The translations under genes were made by a program, and so were the position numbers. From Allokutzneria oryzae (lineage in GTDB: Bacteria > Actinomycetota > Actinomycetes > Mycobacteriales > Pseudonocardiaceae): a stretch of 64,000 nt of DNA. Below the pieces are notes generated by a model that saw only the letters and a list, made by a program, of their open reading frames with translations, was not told the origin of the DNA and ran no database searches. Positions 7,470 through 14,660 of this stretch are shown one piece after another. Each line of letters begins with the position of its first letter. The stretch's first letter is position 1. The stretch spans positions 248,001 to 312,000 of the forward strand of contig NZ_JBHLZU010000011.1 of NCBI RefSeq assembly GCF_042429765.1. Direction: 5' to 3'.

Positions 7470-8351
7470 TCAGCCCGTCGCGCCCGCCGAGCGCGCGACC
7501 TCCATCACGTACTCGCCGTAGCCGGACTTGGCCAGCTTCGCGCCGAGCGCGAAGCACGCCTCGGCGTCGATGAAGCCCATCCGCAGCGCGATCTCCTCGA
7601 GGCAGGCGATCCGCACGCCCTGCCGGGTCTCCAGTACCTGGACGAACTGCCCGGCCTGCAGCAGCGAGTCGTGCGTGCCGGTGTCCAGCCAGGCGAACCC
7701 GCGGCTGAGGTCGACGAGGCGGGCGTTGCCCTGCCGCACGTAGGTCTGGTTGACGTCGGTGATCTCCAGCTCGCCGCGCTTGGACGGCTTGAGCCCCTTG
7801 GCGATCTCCACGACCTGGTTGTCGTAGAAGTACAGGCCGGTGATGGCCCGGTTGGACTTCGGGCGCTCCGGCTTCTCCTCGATGGACAGCAGCCTGCCGT
7901 CGGCGTCGACCTCGCCGACGCCGTAGCGCTGCGGGTCCTTGACCCGGTAGCCGAAGAGCACGCAGCCGTCCAGGTCGGCGACCAGCTGCTGCAGCTGGGC
8001 GGAGAAACCCTGCCCGTAGAAGATGTTGTCGCCCAGCACCAGGGCGACCGGGTCGTCCCCGACGAAGTCCGCCCCGATCACGAACGCCTCGGCGAGCCCG
8101 TTGGGCGCGGGCTGCTCGGCGTAGCGCAGGTCCAGTCCGAACTGCGAGCCGTCACCGAGCAGCCTGCGGAACATCGGGAGGTCGGTGGGGGTGGAGATGA
8201 TCAGGATCTCCCGGATGCCCGCCAGCATGAGCGTGGACAACGGGTAGTAGATCATCGGCTTGTCGTAGACCGGGAGCAGCTGCTTCGACACGGCCTGCGT
8301 GATCGGGTGCAGGCGGGTGCCGCTGCCCCCGGCGAGGATGATCCCCTTCAC
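7470..8351 (-). CDS. rmlA: Glucose-1-phosphate thymidylyltransferase
   Basis: 293 residues, full length for the short RmlA form. The nucleotide-binding loop GGSGTRLHPIT is at the N-terminus, followed by SKQLLPVYDKPMIYYPLS, LGDNIFYGQG and EEKPERPKSN. The enzyme joins dTTP and glucose-1-phosphate into dTDP-glucose, the first step to dTDP-rhamnose and other deoxysugars. No rmlB, rmlC or rmlD lies nearby, so it acts with genes elsewhere. It is convergent with htpX, with 15 bases between stops. Confidence 0.95.
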   Translation of the reverse strand: MKGIILAGGSGTRLHPITQAVSKQLLPVYDKPMIYYPLSTLMLAGIREILIISTPTDLPMFRRLLGDGSQFGLDLRYAEQPAPNGLAEAFVIGADFVGDDPVALVLGDNIFYGQGFSAQLQQLVADLDGCVLFGYRVKDPQRYGVGEVDADGRLLSIEEKPERPKSNRAITGLYFYDNQVVEIAKGLKPSKRGELEITDVNQTYVRQGNARLVDLSRGFAWLDTGTHDSLLQAGQFVQVLETRQGVRIACLEEIALRMGFIDAEACFALGAKLAKSGYGEYVMEVARSAGATG

Positions 8352-8370
8352 CGGCTTCCCCCTCGGTTCG

Positions 8371-8862
8371 CTACCTGTAGTTGGTGAACTGCAGCGCGAT
8401 GCCGAAGTCCTTGTTCTTCAGCAGCGCGATGACCTCCTGCAGGTGGTCCTTCTTCTTGCCGGTCACCCGCAGCTGCTCGCCCTGGATCTGCGCCTGGACG
8501 CCCTTGGGGCCCTCGTCGCGGATGGTCTTGGCGATCTTCTTCGCCTTGTCGGACTCGATCCCCTGGATGATCTTGCCGGTGACCTTGAAGATCTTCCCGG
8601 AGATCGCGGGCTCACCGACCTCGAACGCCTTCAGCGAGATGCCGCGCTTGATCAGCTTCTCCTTGAAGACGTCGATCGCGGCCAGGCACCGCTCCTCGGT
8701 CTCGGACTGGATCGTGATCGCCTCCTCGCCTGCCCAGGCGATCTCCGAGCCGGTGCCGCGGAAGTCGAAGCGGGTGGACAGCTCCTTGGCCGCCTGGTTC
8801 AGCGCGTTGTCCACCTCCTGGTGCTCGACCTTGCTCACCACGTCGAACGAGGGATCCGCCAC
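8371..8862 (-). CDS. yajQ: YajQ-family nucleotide-binding protein
   Basis: 163 residues. The start MADPSFDVVSKVEHQEVDNA and the core TRFDFRGTGSEI, then DFGIALQFTNYR at the end, identify the YajQ/UPF0234 family, two ferredoxin-like folds reported to bind nucleotides and, in some bacteria, cyclic di-GMP. It lies 19 bases upstream of rmlA on the same strand and may be co-transcribed. A cyclic di-GMP enzyme lies 1.4 kb away (10237-12888), but a functional link is only inferred. Confidence 0.93.
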   Translation of the reverse strand: MADPSFDVVSKVEHQEVDNALNQAAKELSTRFDFRGTGSEIAWAGEEAITIQSETEERCLAAIDVFKEKLIKRGISLKAFEVGEPAISGKIFKVTGKIIQGIESDKAKKIAKTIRDEGPKGVQAQIQGEQLRVTGKKKDHLQEVIALLKNKDFGIALQFTNYR

Positions 8863-8960
8863 GTCGCCGTCCTTCCTGATCGGGTGCTCACCACGCCCGC
8901 TGCCACGGGCACTTCCGGCCCAAGACGCTACCGGGTGGGGGGTGTGAGAACTCGCTCGCG

Positions 8961-8976
8961 GGCGCTATGTAAGCTC
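8961..8976 (+). promoter_or_regulatory. Probable promoter of tRNA-Tyr
   Basis: CTATGTAAGCTCTC contains a -10-like TAAGCT (8970-8975) that resembles the TGTAAGGT in front of tRNA-Thr at 12924-12931. The distance to the tRNA 5' end is 15 bases. No good -35 was seen. Confidence 0.45.
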
Positions 8977-8990
8977 TCTCCTGCAAGCGG

Positions 8991-9071
8991 GGCGGGTTGC
9001 CCGAGCGGCCAATGGGAGCGGACTGTAAATCCGTCGCGAAAGCTACAGAGGTTCGAATCCTCTACCCGCCA
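8991..9071 (+). tRNA. tRNA-Tyr (anticodon GTA)
   Basis: Acceptor GGCGGGT (8991-8997) pairs with ACCCGCC (9064-9070). The anticodon GTA at 9025-9027 sits in the loop CTGTAAA. A long variable arm and the T-loop GGTTCGAATCC follow. CCA is not encoded. The long variable arm fits bacterial tRNA-Tyr. Confidence 0.95.
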
Positions 9072-9078
9072 CTTGCAC

Positions 9079-9126
9079 ACAGAAACCCCCGTGACCAGCA
9101 AAACCGGTCACGGGGGTTTCTGTCGT
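9079..9126 (+). terminator. Terminator after tRNA-Tyr
   Basis: A perfect 18-base stem, ACAGAAACCCCCGTGACC at 9079-9096 with its complement at 9106-9123, around a 9-base loop. The 3' arm contains GGGGGTTTCTGT. Confidence 0.85.
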
Positions 9127-9174
9127 GCCGGCGCTTCGACCCCCGTTCGGCCGACCGACGTGAGGTGCTGGGGC

Positions 9175-9401
9175 CGTGGGCACGGTCCTGTCGTTCACCC
9201 GCGTGTCCCGGAGGAACGGGATCGGGCGTTCGCGGACCCGGAGCGGGCGAAGGAGTGCGCCCACGACGGTTCTACGGCCTCGACAGGGCCTTGGCCGGCA
9301 TCCAGTTCCTGCTGGACGAGGCCGAGGTGCGGGTCCTTCTGCACGAGGACGGCGACTTCGTCGGCGAGGAGTCCAACCACTTCGGCTTTGGCGACGAGTG
9401 A
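9175..9401 (+). pseudogene. Possible remnant of a small gene downstream of tRNA-Tyr
   Basis: One frame reads a protein-like stretch, HPRVPEERDRAFADPERAKECA (about 9196-9260). Another frame then continues with FYGLDRALAGIQFLLDEAEV and ends in EESNHFGFGDE at 9401. Both halves have normal composition, but they are in different frames. A short intact reading of 48 residues from GTG 9255 is the alternative. No family is recognised. Confidence is low; it could be a real small gene or chance. Confidence 0.3.
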
Positions 9402-9412
9402 TGCGAGTGGCG

Positions 9413-9799
9413 TCAGAACCGGAAGACCGGGCCTGTCTCGGCGTTGACCACGCATGGGTTGCCGAAGTGCTTGGTGAACTCCACAGGGGTGCCGCGCCAC
9501 GTGCCCCTGGCCGTGCCGTCCACCGGGTTGTACTCCATGGTGCAGGCCTTGTCCGCGGCTCCGGGCAGCTTGGCGAAGTTGCCGTGGGCCTGTTCGAGGT
9601 CCTTGCACGCCGCCTCGGCGAGCGGGTGGTTGCCGCCGTGCGGCTGGCAGGTCAGCGTTGCCCTGCGCACCGTGTCGCCGTGGACGAGCATCAGCTCCAG
9701 GGTCGAGTCCTCGGGGGCCGCGGTGGCGGGGACGGTGAGAGCGGTGGACGCCGCGACGGCCGCCAGCGCCGTGGCGAGCAGAGCGTGCCGGGTTCTCAT
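9413..9799 (-). CDS. Secreted subtilisin inhibitor-like (SSI) protease inhibitor
   Basis: 128 residues. The start is the ATG at 9799, with AGGAGG just upstream. A signal peptide (RTRHALLATALAAVAASTAL) has a likely cut near residues 25-27. The mature part has four cysteines in SSI positions (TLTCQPHGG, EAACKDL, DKACTMEYNPVDG, GNPCVVN) and the SSI end TGPVFRF. By alignment to SSI the reactive bond follows Met in CTMEY, so a Met P1 with a Glu P1'. Such inhibitors are secreted by actinomycetes and block subtilisin- and trypsin-like proteases. It is monocistronic. Confidence 0.9.
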   Translation of the reverse strand: MRTRHALLATALAAVAASTALTVPATAAPEDSTLELMLVHGDTVRRATLTCQPHGGNHPLAEAACKDLEQAHGNFAKLPGAADKACTMEYNPVDGTARGTWRGTPVEFTKHFGNPCVVNAETGPVFRF

Positions 9800-10024
9800 G
9801 GCTCCTCCTGGGACGGGCGGGGCCGGGATGTCCGGCCGAACCCGGTGTACCTCCGCCGCCCCGGGCCGGCCGGACGGACCGACCGGTAACACCCGCGGCG
9901 GTGAACTCCGCTGCCTCGGCGGTGGGCGGGAAACGATTCCAGCGCGGGATCGCCGAGGCCGCCGCGTGCTGTGGGCGAGATCATCCCGTGATCACTCTGT
10001 GTCGGGGGAGAAGGCAACTCGACC

Positions 10025-10039
10025 GGGTAACCGTTACCC
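10025..10039. promoter_or_regulatory. Inverted repeat upstream of the GGDEF-EAL gene
   Basis: GGGTAAC and GTTACCC are perfect arms around a single C. The element lies 200 bases before the start of the GGDEF-EAL gene. The binding protein is unknown. Confidence 0.4.
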
Positions 10040-10062
10040 ATCCGAGGGTATAGTCGCAGGTA

Positions 10063-10096
10063 AAAGGGGCCCTGATGCTCGGCCGGGGTCCCTTTC
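10063..10096 (+). terminator. Hairpin with T tail upstream of the GGDEF-EAL gene
   Basis: AAAGGGGCCC (10063-10072) pairs with GGGTCCCTTT (10086-10095) with one G-T wobble. No gene ends just before it, so it may be a leader structure rather than a simple terminator. Confidence 0.45.
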
Positions 10097-10236
10097 CGCT
10101 TGTGCGGCCACTCGGCCGCTTTCGCCTGTTGGGGTGAAGTTGACCGCCGGACGCTCTAGTCAAGACGCCCCGTGGTCGGTCACGATCGGCAGGCACCGTG
10201 GGCTGCCCGGTAGTGGCAGCGCGATGAGGAGGGTGG

Positions 10237-12888
10237 ATGTCCGACCGTCGCCGCCCGCTTGACCCGGAGTCCTCCCCCGACGCACCGCGCCCACTGGGCG
10301 AGCCGGCGCTGGGGTTCACCGGCGACCCGGCGGCGCGTGGGCGGACGTTCGCCAGGTTCTCCTGGGTCGTCCTGCTCGTCGGCGTGCTGTCCGCTGTGGG
10401 GGTCGGGACCTGGCTGCGCGGGGAGTTCGGTCCCGAGCTGCTGTGGATCGGCCCGCTGCTGGTACTCGGCTTCCTGCTCGCCGAACAGCTCACCATCGAC
10501 GTCGATGTCCGCACCGTGGGCTGGACCATCTCCTTCACCGAGATCCCGCTGGTCCTCGGCCTGCTGACCGCGCCGTTCGAGGTCGTGCTCGGGGCGCACC
10601 TGCTCGCCGGGCTCGGCGCCCAGCTCAGCAGGAGGGGCGGCGACCACGTCGTCTACAACGCGGGCGTGATGTGCCTGGAGATCGCGGTGCCCTTCAGCAT
10701 CGCGCACCTGGTCAGCACGGCCGTGACCTCCGGTCCGGACTGGCTCGGCGCGGTCGCGGGCACCGTGGCGTCACCGATGGTCAGCGTGGCCTTCGCGCTC
10801 GCCGCTGTCCGGGTGCTCGGCGGCGAGCTGCGCGTCGGAGGTGCGGCGCGGCTGGGTCTGCGCACCCTTGTCGTCGGCCTGCTGAACACCTCGGTCGGGC
10901 TCGTCGGCTACGAGATCGGCACCCGAGGTCCGTGGGGCTGGGTGCTGCTGGTCCTCGTCTCCGCCGCGCTCGTCCTCCTCTACCGGGCCTACTCGGGGCT
11001 CCTGCGTGAACAGCGCGACCTCGAAGCCCTCAGCGACGTCAGTCTCACCGTCGCGCGTTCCGGGCAGCAGGCCGCGAGCAGGCCGACCGGTGAGCCGGAC
11101 GACATCCACGCCGAGAGCGCGAGCGAGGAGTGGCGGCAGATCGCCGAGCGCATCCGTGAGCAGCTGAACGCGGCGCGGGTGGTCCTGCACCTCCGGCCGG
11201 ACGCGCCCGCGGGCGTGCGGTCGCTGGTCGCGGGGGAGCCGCTGCCGGACGACGCCCCGCAGAACGACTCGCTCGGCCTGCGCGACGACCCGATGCTCCA
11301 GCTCCCCGGCGCGCACGTCCGCTACTTCCGGACGGTCGACGCGCCCGACGACATCCGCGAGGCGCTCGGCCGCCGTGGCGCGCACGAGGCGTTGGTGGTG
11401 CCGCTGCGCGGTGCGAACCAGCTCCTCGGTGCCGTCGAGGCGCATGACCGGCTCAGCCGCTGGCGCGGGTTCGGCCGCGCGGACGTGCGACTGCTCAGGA
11501 CGCTGGCGAGCCACCTCGCCACCGCGATGGACAACCGCAGGCTGCTCGCCCGTCTGCGGCATGACGCTTATCACGATCCGCTGACCGGACTGCTCAACCG
11601 GCCCGGCTTCCGCGAGGCCGCAGCCGAGCCGCTGCGGGCGCATCCGAACTCCGTTGTGCTGCGCATCGACCTGGACGTGCTCTCGACCGTCAGCGACGCC
11701 CTCGGACACGCCTGGGGCGACCGCATGGTGGTCGCGGCGGGCAGGCGCATGCGCGAGGCGTTCGGCTCCGACGTCCCGCTGGCCAGGCTCGAAGGCGGCG
11801 CGTTCGCGGCCCTGCTCATCGACTGCGACGCCGAGGAGGCGCACCGGCTCTCCGCGCGACTGCGCGCCCAGGTCGCGGCCCCGTACCCGGTCGACCGCCT
11901 CACCGTCGAGGCAAGCGCCGTCGTCGGGTACGTGCTCAGCACCGAGGAGGACGGCGAACCCGAGCTCGACGTCGACACCCTCATCCAGCGCGCGGACGTC
12001 GCGGTGCGCCAGGCGAAGGCGGGCGACGACGCGGTGCGCGCGTACGTGCCCGCGATGGGCCAGATGTTCAAGCGCCGCTTCGAGCTGGTCACGCAGTTCC
12101 GGCACGCGTTGGACAGCGGCCAGGTCACCGTGCACTACCAGCCCAAGGTGGCGCTGCCCAGCCGCGAGGTGGTCGGCGTCGAAGCGCTGGTCCGCTGGCG
12201 GCACCCGGAGTACGGCCCGCTGGACCCGGACGAGTTCGTGCCGGCGGTCGAGGCCACCGGCCTGGTCGACGCGCTCACCGGCTTCGTCATGGAGTGCGCG
12301 CTGGTCCGCGTGCGCCAGTGGCTGGACAGGGGACTCCGGCTGTCCGCCGCGGTGAACCTCTCCGTGCGCAACCTTGCCGACGAGACCTTCCCCGACCGCG
12401 TCGCCGACGCCCTGCGCCGCCACGACGTGCCGCCGAGGCTGCTCACCTTCGAGCTCACCGAGTCCGGCGTGATGGCCGACCCGGAGCGGTCGCTGCCGGT
12501 GCTGCGCAGGCTGCACGCGCTCGGCGTCGTGCTCGCCGTTGACGACTTCGGCACCGGCTACTCCTCGCTGGCCTACCTCCGGCAGCTCCCGGTGGACGAG
12601 GTGAAGATCGACAAGAGCTTCGTCCTCGGCATGGGCACCGACCTCGGCGACATGGCCGTGGTGCGCTCCATCGTCGAGCTGGGGCACTCGCTCGGCCTCA
12701 CCGTGGTCGCGGAGGGCGTCGAGGACGACGCGGCGCGGGAGCAGCTCGTGGGCATGGGCTGCGACATCGCCCAGGGCTACCTGATCTCCCGGCCGCTGGC
12801 CGAGGACCGCTTCGAGGCCTGGTTGCGGGCCCGCACCATCCGCGCGCGGGGCCGCCACGACGAGATGGTCCTCACGTTGGTCCGCTGA
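10237..12888 (+). CDS. Membrane GGDEF-EAL protein (cyclic di-GMP phosphodiesterase with degenerate cyclase domain)
   Basis: 883 residues from ATG 10237 with GAGGAGGG close upstream. About residues 35-260 form a multi-pass membrane sensor region. A GAF-like domain follows (about 300-440). The GGDEF domain (about 445-600) starts with HDPLTGLLNRPGF, but its active-site motif reads EGGAF, so cyclase activity is doubtful. The EAL domain (about 625-865) keeps EALVRW, ELTESG, DDFGTGYSS, KIDKSF, AEGVED and QGYLISRPL, all consistent with an active phosphodiesterase. It probably lowers cyclic di-GMP in response to a membrane or cytosolic signal, with the GGDEF domain acting as a regulatory GTP site. 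The signal is unknown. Confidence 0.92.
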   Translation: MSDRRRPLDPESSPDAPRPLGEPALGFTGDPAARGRTFARFSWVVLLVGVLSAVGVGTWLRGEFGPELLWIGPLLVLGFLLAEQLTIDVDVRTVGWTISFTEIPLVLGLLTAPFEVVLGAHLLAGLGAQLSRRGGDHVVYNAGVMCLEIAVPFSIAHLVSTAVTSGPDWLGAVAGTVASPMVSVAFALAAVRVLGGELRVGGAARLGLRTLVVGLLNTSVGLVGYEIGTRGPWGWVLLVLVSAALVLLYRAYSGLLREQRDLEALSDVSLTVARSGQQAASRPTGEPDDIHAESASEEWRQIAERIREQLNAARVVLHLRPDAPAGVRSLVAGEPLPDDAPQNDSLGLRDDPMLQLPGAHVRYFRTVDAPDDIREALGRRGAHEALVVPLRGANQLLGAVEAHDRLSRWRGFGRADVRLLRTLASHLATAMDNRRLLARLRHDAYHDPLTGLLNRPGFREAAAEPLRAHPNSVVLRIDLDVLSTVSDALGHAWGDRMVVAAGRRMREAFGSDVPLARLEGGAFAALLIDCDAEEAHRLSARLRAQVAAPYPVDRLTVEASAVVGYVLSTEEDGEPELDVDTLIQRADVAVRQAKAGDDAVRAYVPAMGQMFKRRFELVTQFRHALDSGQVTVHYQPKVALPSREVVGVEALVRWRHPEYGPLDPDEFVPAVEATGLVDALTGFVMECALVRVRQWLDRGLRLSAAVNLSVRNLADETFPDRVADALRRHDVPPRLLTFELTESGVMADPERSLPVLRRLHALGVVLAVDDFGTGYSSLAYLRQLPVDEVKIDKSFVLGMGTDLGDMAVVRSIVELGHSLGLTVVAEGVEDDAAREQLVGMGCDIAQGYLISRPLAEDRFEAWLRARTIRARGRHDEMVLTLVR

Positions 12889-12903
12889 AGGGACCCCCCG
12901 ATT

Positions 12904-12931
12904 TTGTTGCCGCGCCAGGGGTGTGTAAGGT
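12904..12931 (+). promoter_or_regulatory. Probable promoter of tRNA-Thr
   Basis: TTGTTG (12904-12909), 16 bases, TAAGGT (12926-12931). The TGTAAGGT core resembles that before tRNA-Tyr. The tRNA starts 21 bases further on. Confidence 0.45.
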
Positions 12932-12952
12932 TCCTCTTGCTTCGCCAGACAG

Positions 12953-13025
12953 GCCCCAATAGCTCAGTCGGCAGAGCGTCTCCATGGTAAGGAGAAGGTC
13001 AACGGTTCGATTCCGTTTTGGGGCT
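12953..13025 (+). tRNA. tRNA-Thr (anticodon GGT)
   Basis: GCCCCAA pairs with TTGGGGC. The anticodon GGT is at 12986-12988 in the loop ATGGTAA. The D-loop AGCTCAGTCGG and T-loop GGTTCGATTCC are normal. No CCA encoded. Confidence 0.95.
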
Positions 13026-13103
13026 CGATGAGGACAGCCGCGATGCTCAGTTCAGCTGGCAGCGCGGCTTACTCACGTAATAGGTGCGGTGTGAACCGTA
13101 CGA

Positions 13104-13176
13104 AGCGGTGTAGCTCAGGTGGTAGAGCAAGCGGCTCATAATCGCTGTGTCGCCGGTTCAAGTCCGGCCACCGCTA
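13104..13176 (+). tRNA. tRNA-Met (anticodon CAT, elongator type)
   Basis: AGCGGTG pairs with CACCGCT. The anticodon CAT is at 13137-13139 in CTCATAA. The anticodon stem lacks the three G-C pairs of initiator tRNA and the first acceptor pair is A-T, so it is the elongator. No CCA encoded. Confidence 0.92.
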
Positions 13177-13234
13177 CTCGAGTGGGCGAGCGCTGTCCGC
13201 GGAAAGCGCGGACCTGGCTCGATTCGCCATCATT

Positions 13235-13300
13235 CTGGGGGCCTGGCCCCCAGACCCCAGCCAGGGGGCTTGCCCCCTGGACCCCCACTGGTGGTGGGGG
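13235..13300. repeat. Cluster of three adjacent GC hairpins
   Basis: Three palindromes lie back to back: CTGGGGGCCTGGCCCCCAG (13235-13253), CCAGGGGGCTTGCCCCCTGG (13261-13280) and CCCCCAC with GTGGGGG (13282-13300). GGGGGCTTGCCCCC-like palindromes occur as dispersed repeats in high-GC actinobacteria. Position is between tRNA-Met and rpmG. Confidence 0.65.
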
Positions 13301-13392
13301 TGGGCGCCCTGCTCCTGGATACCCCACTTATCCTTGTGGGGACCAAGAACCCTGCTGTTGCGGGGATGTTCTGACGGAAAGAGAGGCACCCC

Positions 13393-13557
13393 GTGGCCGC
13401 GAGTGACGTTCGCCCGAAGATCACGTTGGCGTGCGAGGAGTGCAAGCACCGCAACTACATCACCCGCAAGAACCGTCGGAACGACCCCGACCGTCTTGAG
13501 GTCAAGAAGTTCTGCCCGAACTGCGGCTCGCACCGGGCTCACAAGGAGACCCGCTGA
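13393..13557 (+). CDS. rpmG: 50S ribosomal protein L33
   Basis: 54 residues from GTG 13393. It reads VAASDVRPKITLACEECKHR then NYITRKNRRNDPDRLEVKKF. Both zinc pairs are present (CEEC and CPNC), so this is the zinc-binding form. A strong terminator follows at 13600-13627. The neighbouring tRNA-Thr, tRNA-Met, hadA/B and secE order is the usual actinobacterial one. Confidence 0.95.
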   Translation: MAASDVRPKITLACEECKHRNYITRKNRRNDPDRLEVKKFCPNCGSHRAHKETR

Positions 13558-13599
13558 CCTGAGCCGGCCGCGCGTGCGGTCTTGTTCACAGCCTCGACG

Positions 13600-13634
13600 A
13601 GCTGCCCCGCCACTGTGCGGGGCAGCTTTCGTTT
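13600..13634 (+). terminator. Terminator of rpmG
   Basis: AGCTGCCCCGC (13600-13610) pairs with GCGGGGCAGCT (13617-13627), followed by TTCGTTT. It lies between rpmG and the hadA-like gene. Confidence 0.85.
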
Positions 13635-13654
13635 ACCAGGTAATCTGCCCTTCC

Positions 13655-14128
13655 GTGGCGCTAAACAAGTCTTTCGTCGGTCGTTCGTACCGGCTGCCGT
13701 GGACCTATGAGGTCGGCAGGCAGAACATCATCGAGTTCGCGTACGCGGTCAGCGACGTCAACCCCGTGTACCGGGACCCCGAGGCGGCCAAGGCGCTCGG
13801 GCACCCCGACTCCGTTGCCTCGCCGACGTTCCTGAGCGTTCTCGCTACCCGGTCGCACCACATCGTCACCGACGACCCGGAGCTCGGGCTGGACTACAGC
13901 CGGATGGTGCACGGGGCCCAGCGCTTCACCCTGCACCGCCCCGTGCGCCCCGGTGACCGCATCCTCAGCACCGCGCACGTCGACGACATCACCAGCAGGG
14001 CGGGCAACGACTACCTCATCCTGCGGTCGGAGTTCGAGACCGAGGAGGGCGAGAAGGTCGGCACCGTGATCGCCACCCTGATCGTCCGTGGTGACGGCAT
14101 CGGCCTCGGTGAAGGGAAGGACGCATGA
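13655..14128 (+). CDS. HadA-like (3R)-hydroxyacyl-ACP dehydratase subunit (MaoC/hot-dog, FAS1-like dehydratase)
   Basis: 157 residues from GTG 13655; a long upstream frame overlaps rpmG and is not used. Start VALNKSFVGRSYRLPWTYEV, then FAYAVSDVNPVYRDPEAAKA and SPTFLSVLATR: a hot-dog fold of the type found in the non-catalytic subunit of HadAB. The hydratase His is replaced (NPVYRD). It overlaps the HadB-like gene by 4 bases, so the two likely form a heterodimer. The place next to rpmG and secE is the same as hadA-hadB in mycobacteria, where they serve mycolate synthesis. Here another acyl substrate is possible. Confidence 0.85.
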   Translation: MALNKSFVGRSYRLPWTYEVGRQNIIEFAYAVSDVNPVYRDPEAAKALGHPDSVASPTFLSVLATRSHHIVTDDPELGLDYSRMVHGAQRFTLHRPVRPGDRILSTAHVDDITSRAGNDYLILRSEFETEEGEKVGTVIATLIVRGDGIGLGEGKDA

Positions 14129-14565
14129 GCACCACCGTTACCGGGCTGCGCCGCGCCGCCGAGATCAGCAAGGGCGACCAGCTGCCCCCGCTGACGCTGA
14201 AGGTCACCCGCAGGGACCTGATCAGGTACTCGGGCATCTCCAGCGACTGCAACTTCATCCACTACAGCGACAAGCGCGCCAAGGAGGCCGGGCTGCCCGG
14301 CGTCATCGCGCACGGCTTGCTGACCATGGGCATGGTGGCCAGGATCGTCACCGACTGGGTCGGCGACCCGGCCGCGGTCATCGACTACCAGGCCCGCTTC
14401 GGCCGTCCCGTCGTCGTCCCGGACGACGAGGCGGGCACCACCATCGACGTCACCGCGAAGGTCGGCCTCGTCAACGACGACAACACCGCACGCATCGACA
14501 TCTACGCCAAGTGCGAGGGGCAGCTGATCTTCGGTCGCTGCTACGCCATCGTGCGACTGGCCTGA
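14125..14565 (+). CDS. HadB-like MaoC-family dehydratase subunit
   Basis: 146 residues. The hydratase motif YSGISSDCNFIHYSDKRAKE keeps Asp, Asn and His of the catalytic site, and GVIAHGLLTMGMVAR is the typical second half. It would be the catalytic partner of the HadA-like protein, removing water from 3-hydroxyacyl thioesters. No hadC-like third subunit follows, unlike mycobacteria. A bidirectional terminator separates it from the convergent aminotransferase. Confidence 0.87.
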   Translation: MSTTVTGLRRAAEISKGDQLPPLTLKVTRRDLIRYSGISSDCNFIHYSDKRAKEAGLPGVIAHGLLTMGMVARIVTDWVGDPAAVIDYQARFGRPVVVPDDEAGTTIDVTAKVGLVNDDNTARIDIYAKCEGQLIFGRCYAIVRLA

Positions 14566-14581
14566 TTCGGCTCCAGACAAG

Positions 14582-14628
14582 CGAAAGGCCGTTCCGCCCC
14601 TTGTCGGGGCCGGAACGGCCTTTCGTCG
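14582..14628. terminator. Bidirectional terminator between hadB-like gene and aminotransferase
   Basis: CGAAAGGCCGTTCCG (14582-14596) pairs with CGGAACGGCCTTTCG (14611-14625), with inner CCCC/GGGG and one bulged C. AAAGG and CCTTT tails on the two sides suit both directions. Confidence 0.85.
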
Positions 14629-14660
14629 TTCAGCGCCGCTTTCGCGTCCCTGCCTGGCCG

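Larger units (their letters stand above)
9800..10236. other. Intergenic region between the divergent SSI and GGDEF-EAL genes
   Basis: No gene seen. It holds an inverted repeat GGGTAAC-C-GTTACCC at 10025-10039, which could be an operator, and a hairpin with a 10-base stem at 10063-10095 (AAAGGGGCCC with GGGTCCCTTT). The latter could be a terminator or an attenuator in the leader of the downstream gene. Confidence 0.55.

Noticed and set aside
10771..12858. Long frame antisense to the GGDEF-EAL gene
   Set aside because: The plus strand has all EAL motifs; the antisense product has none.
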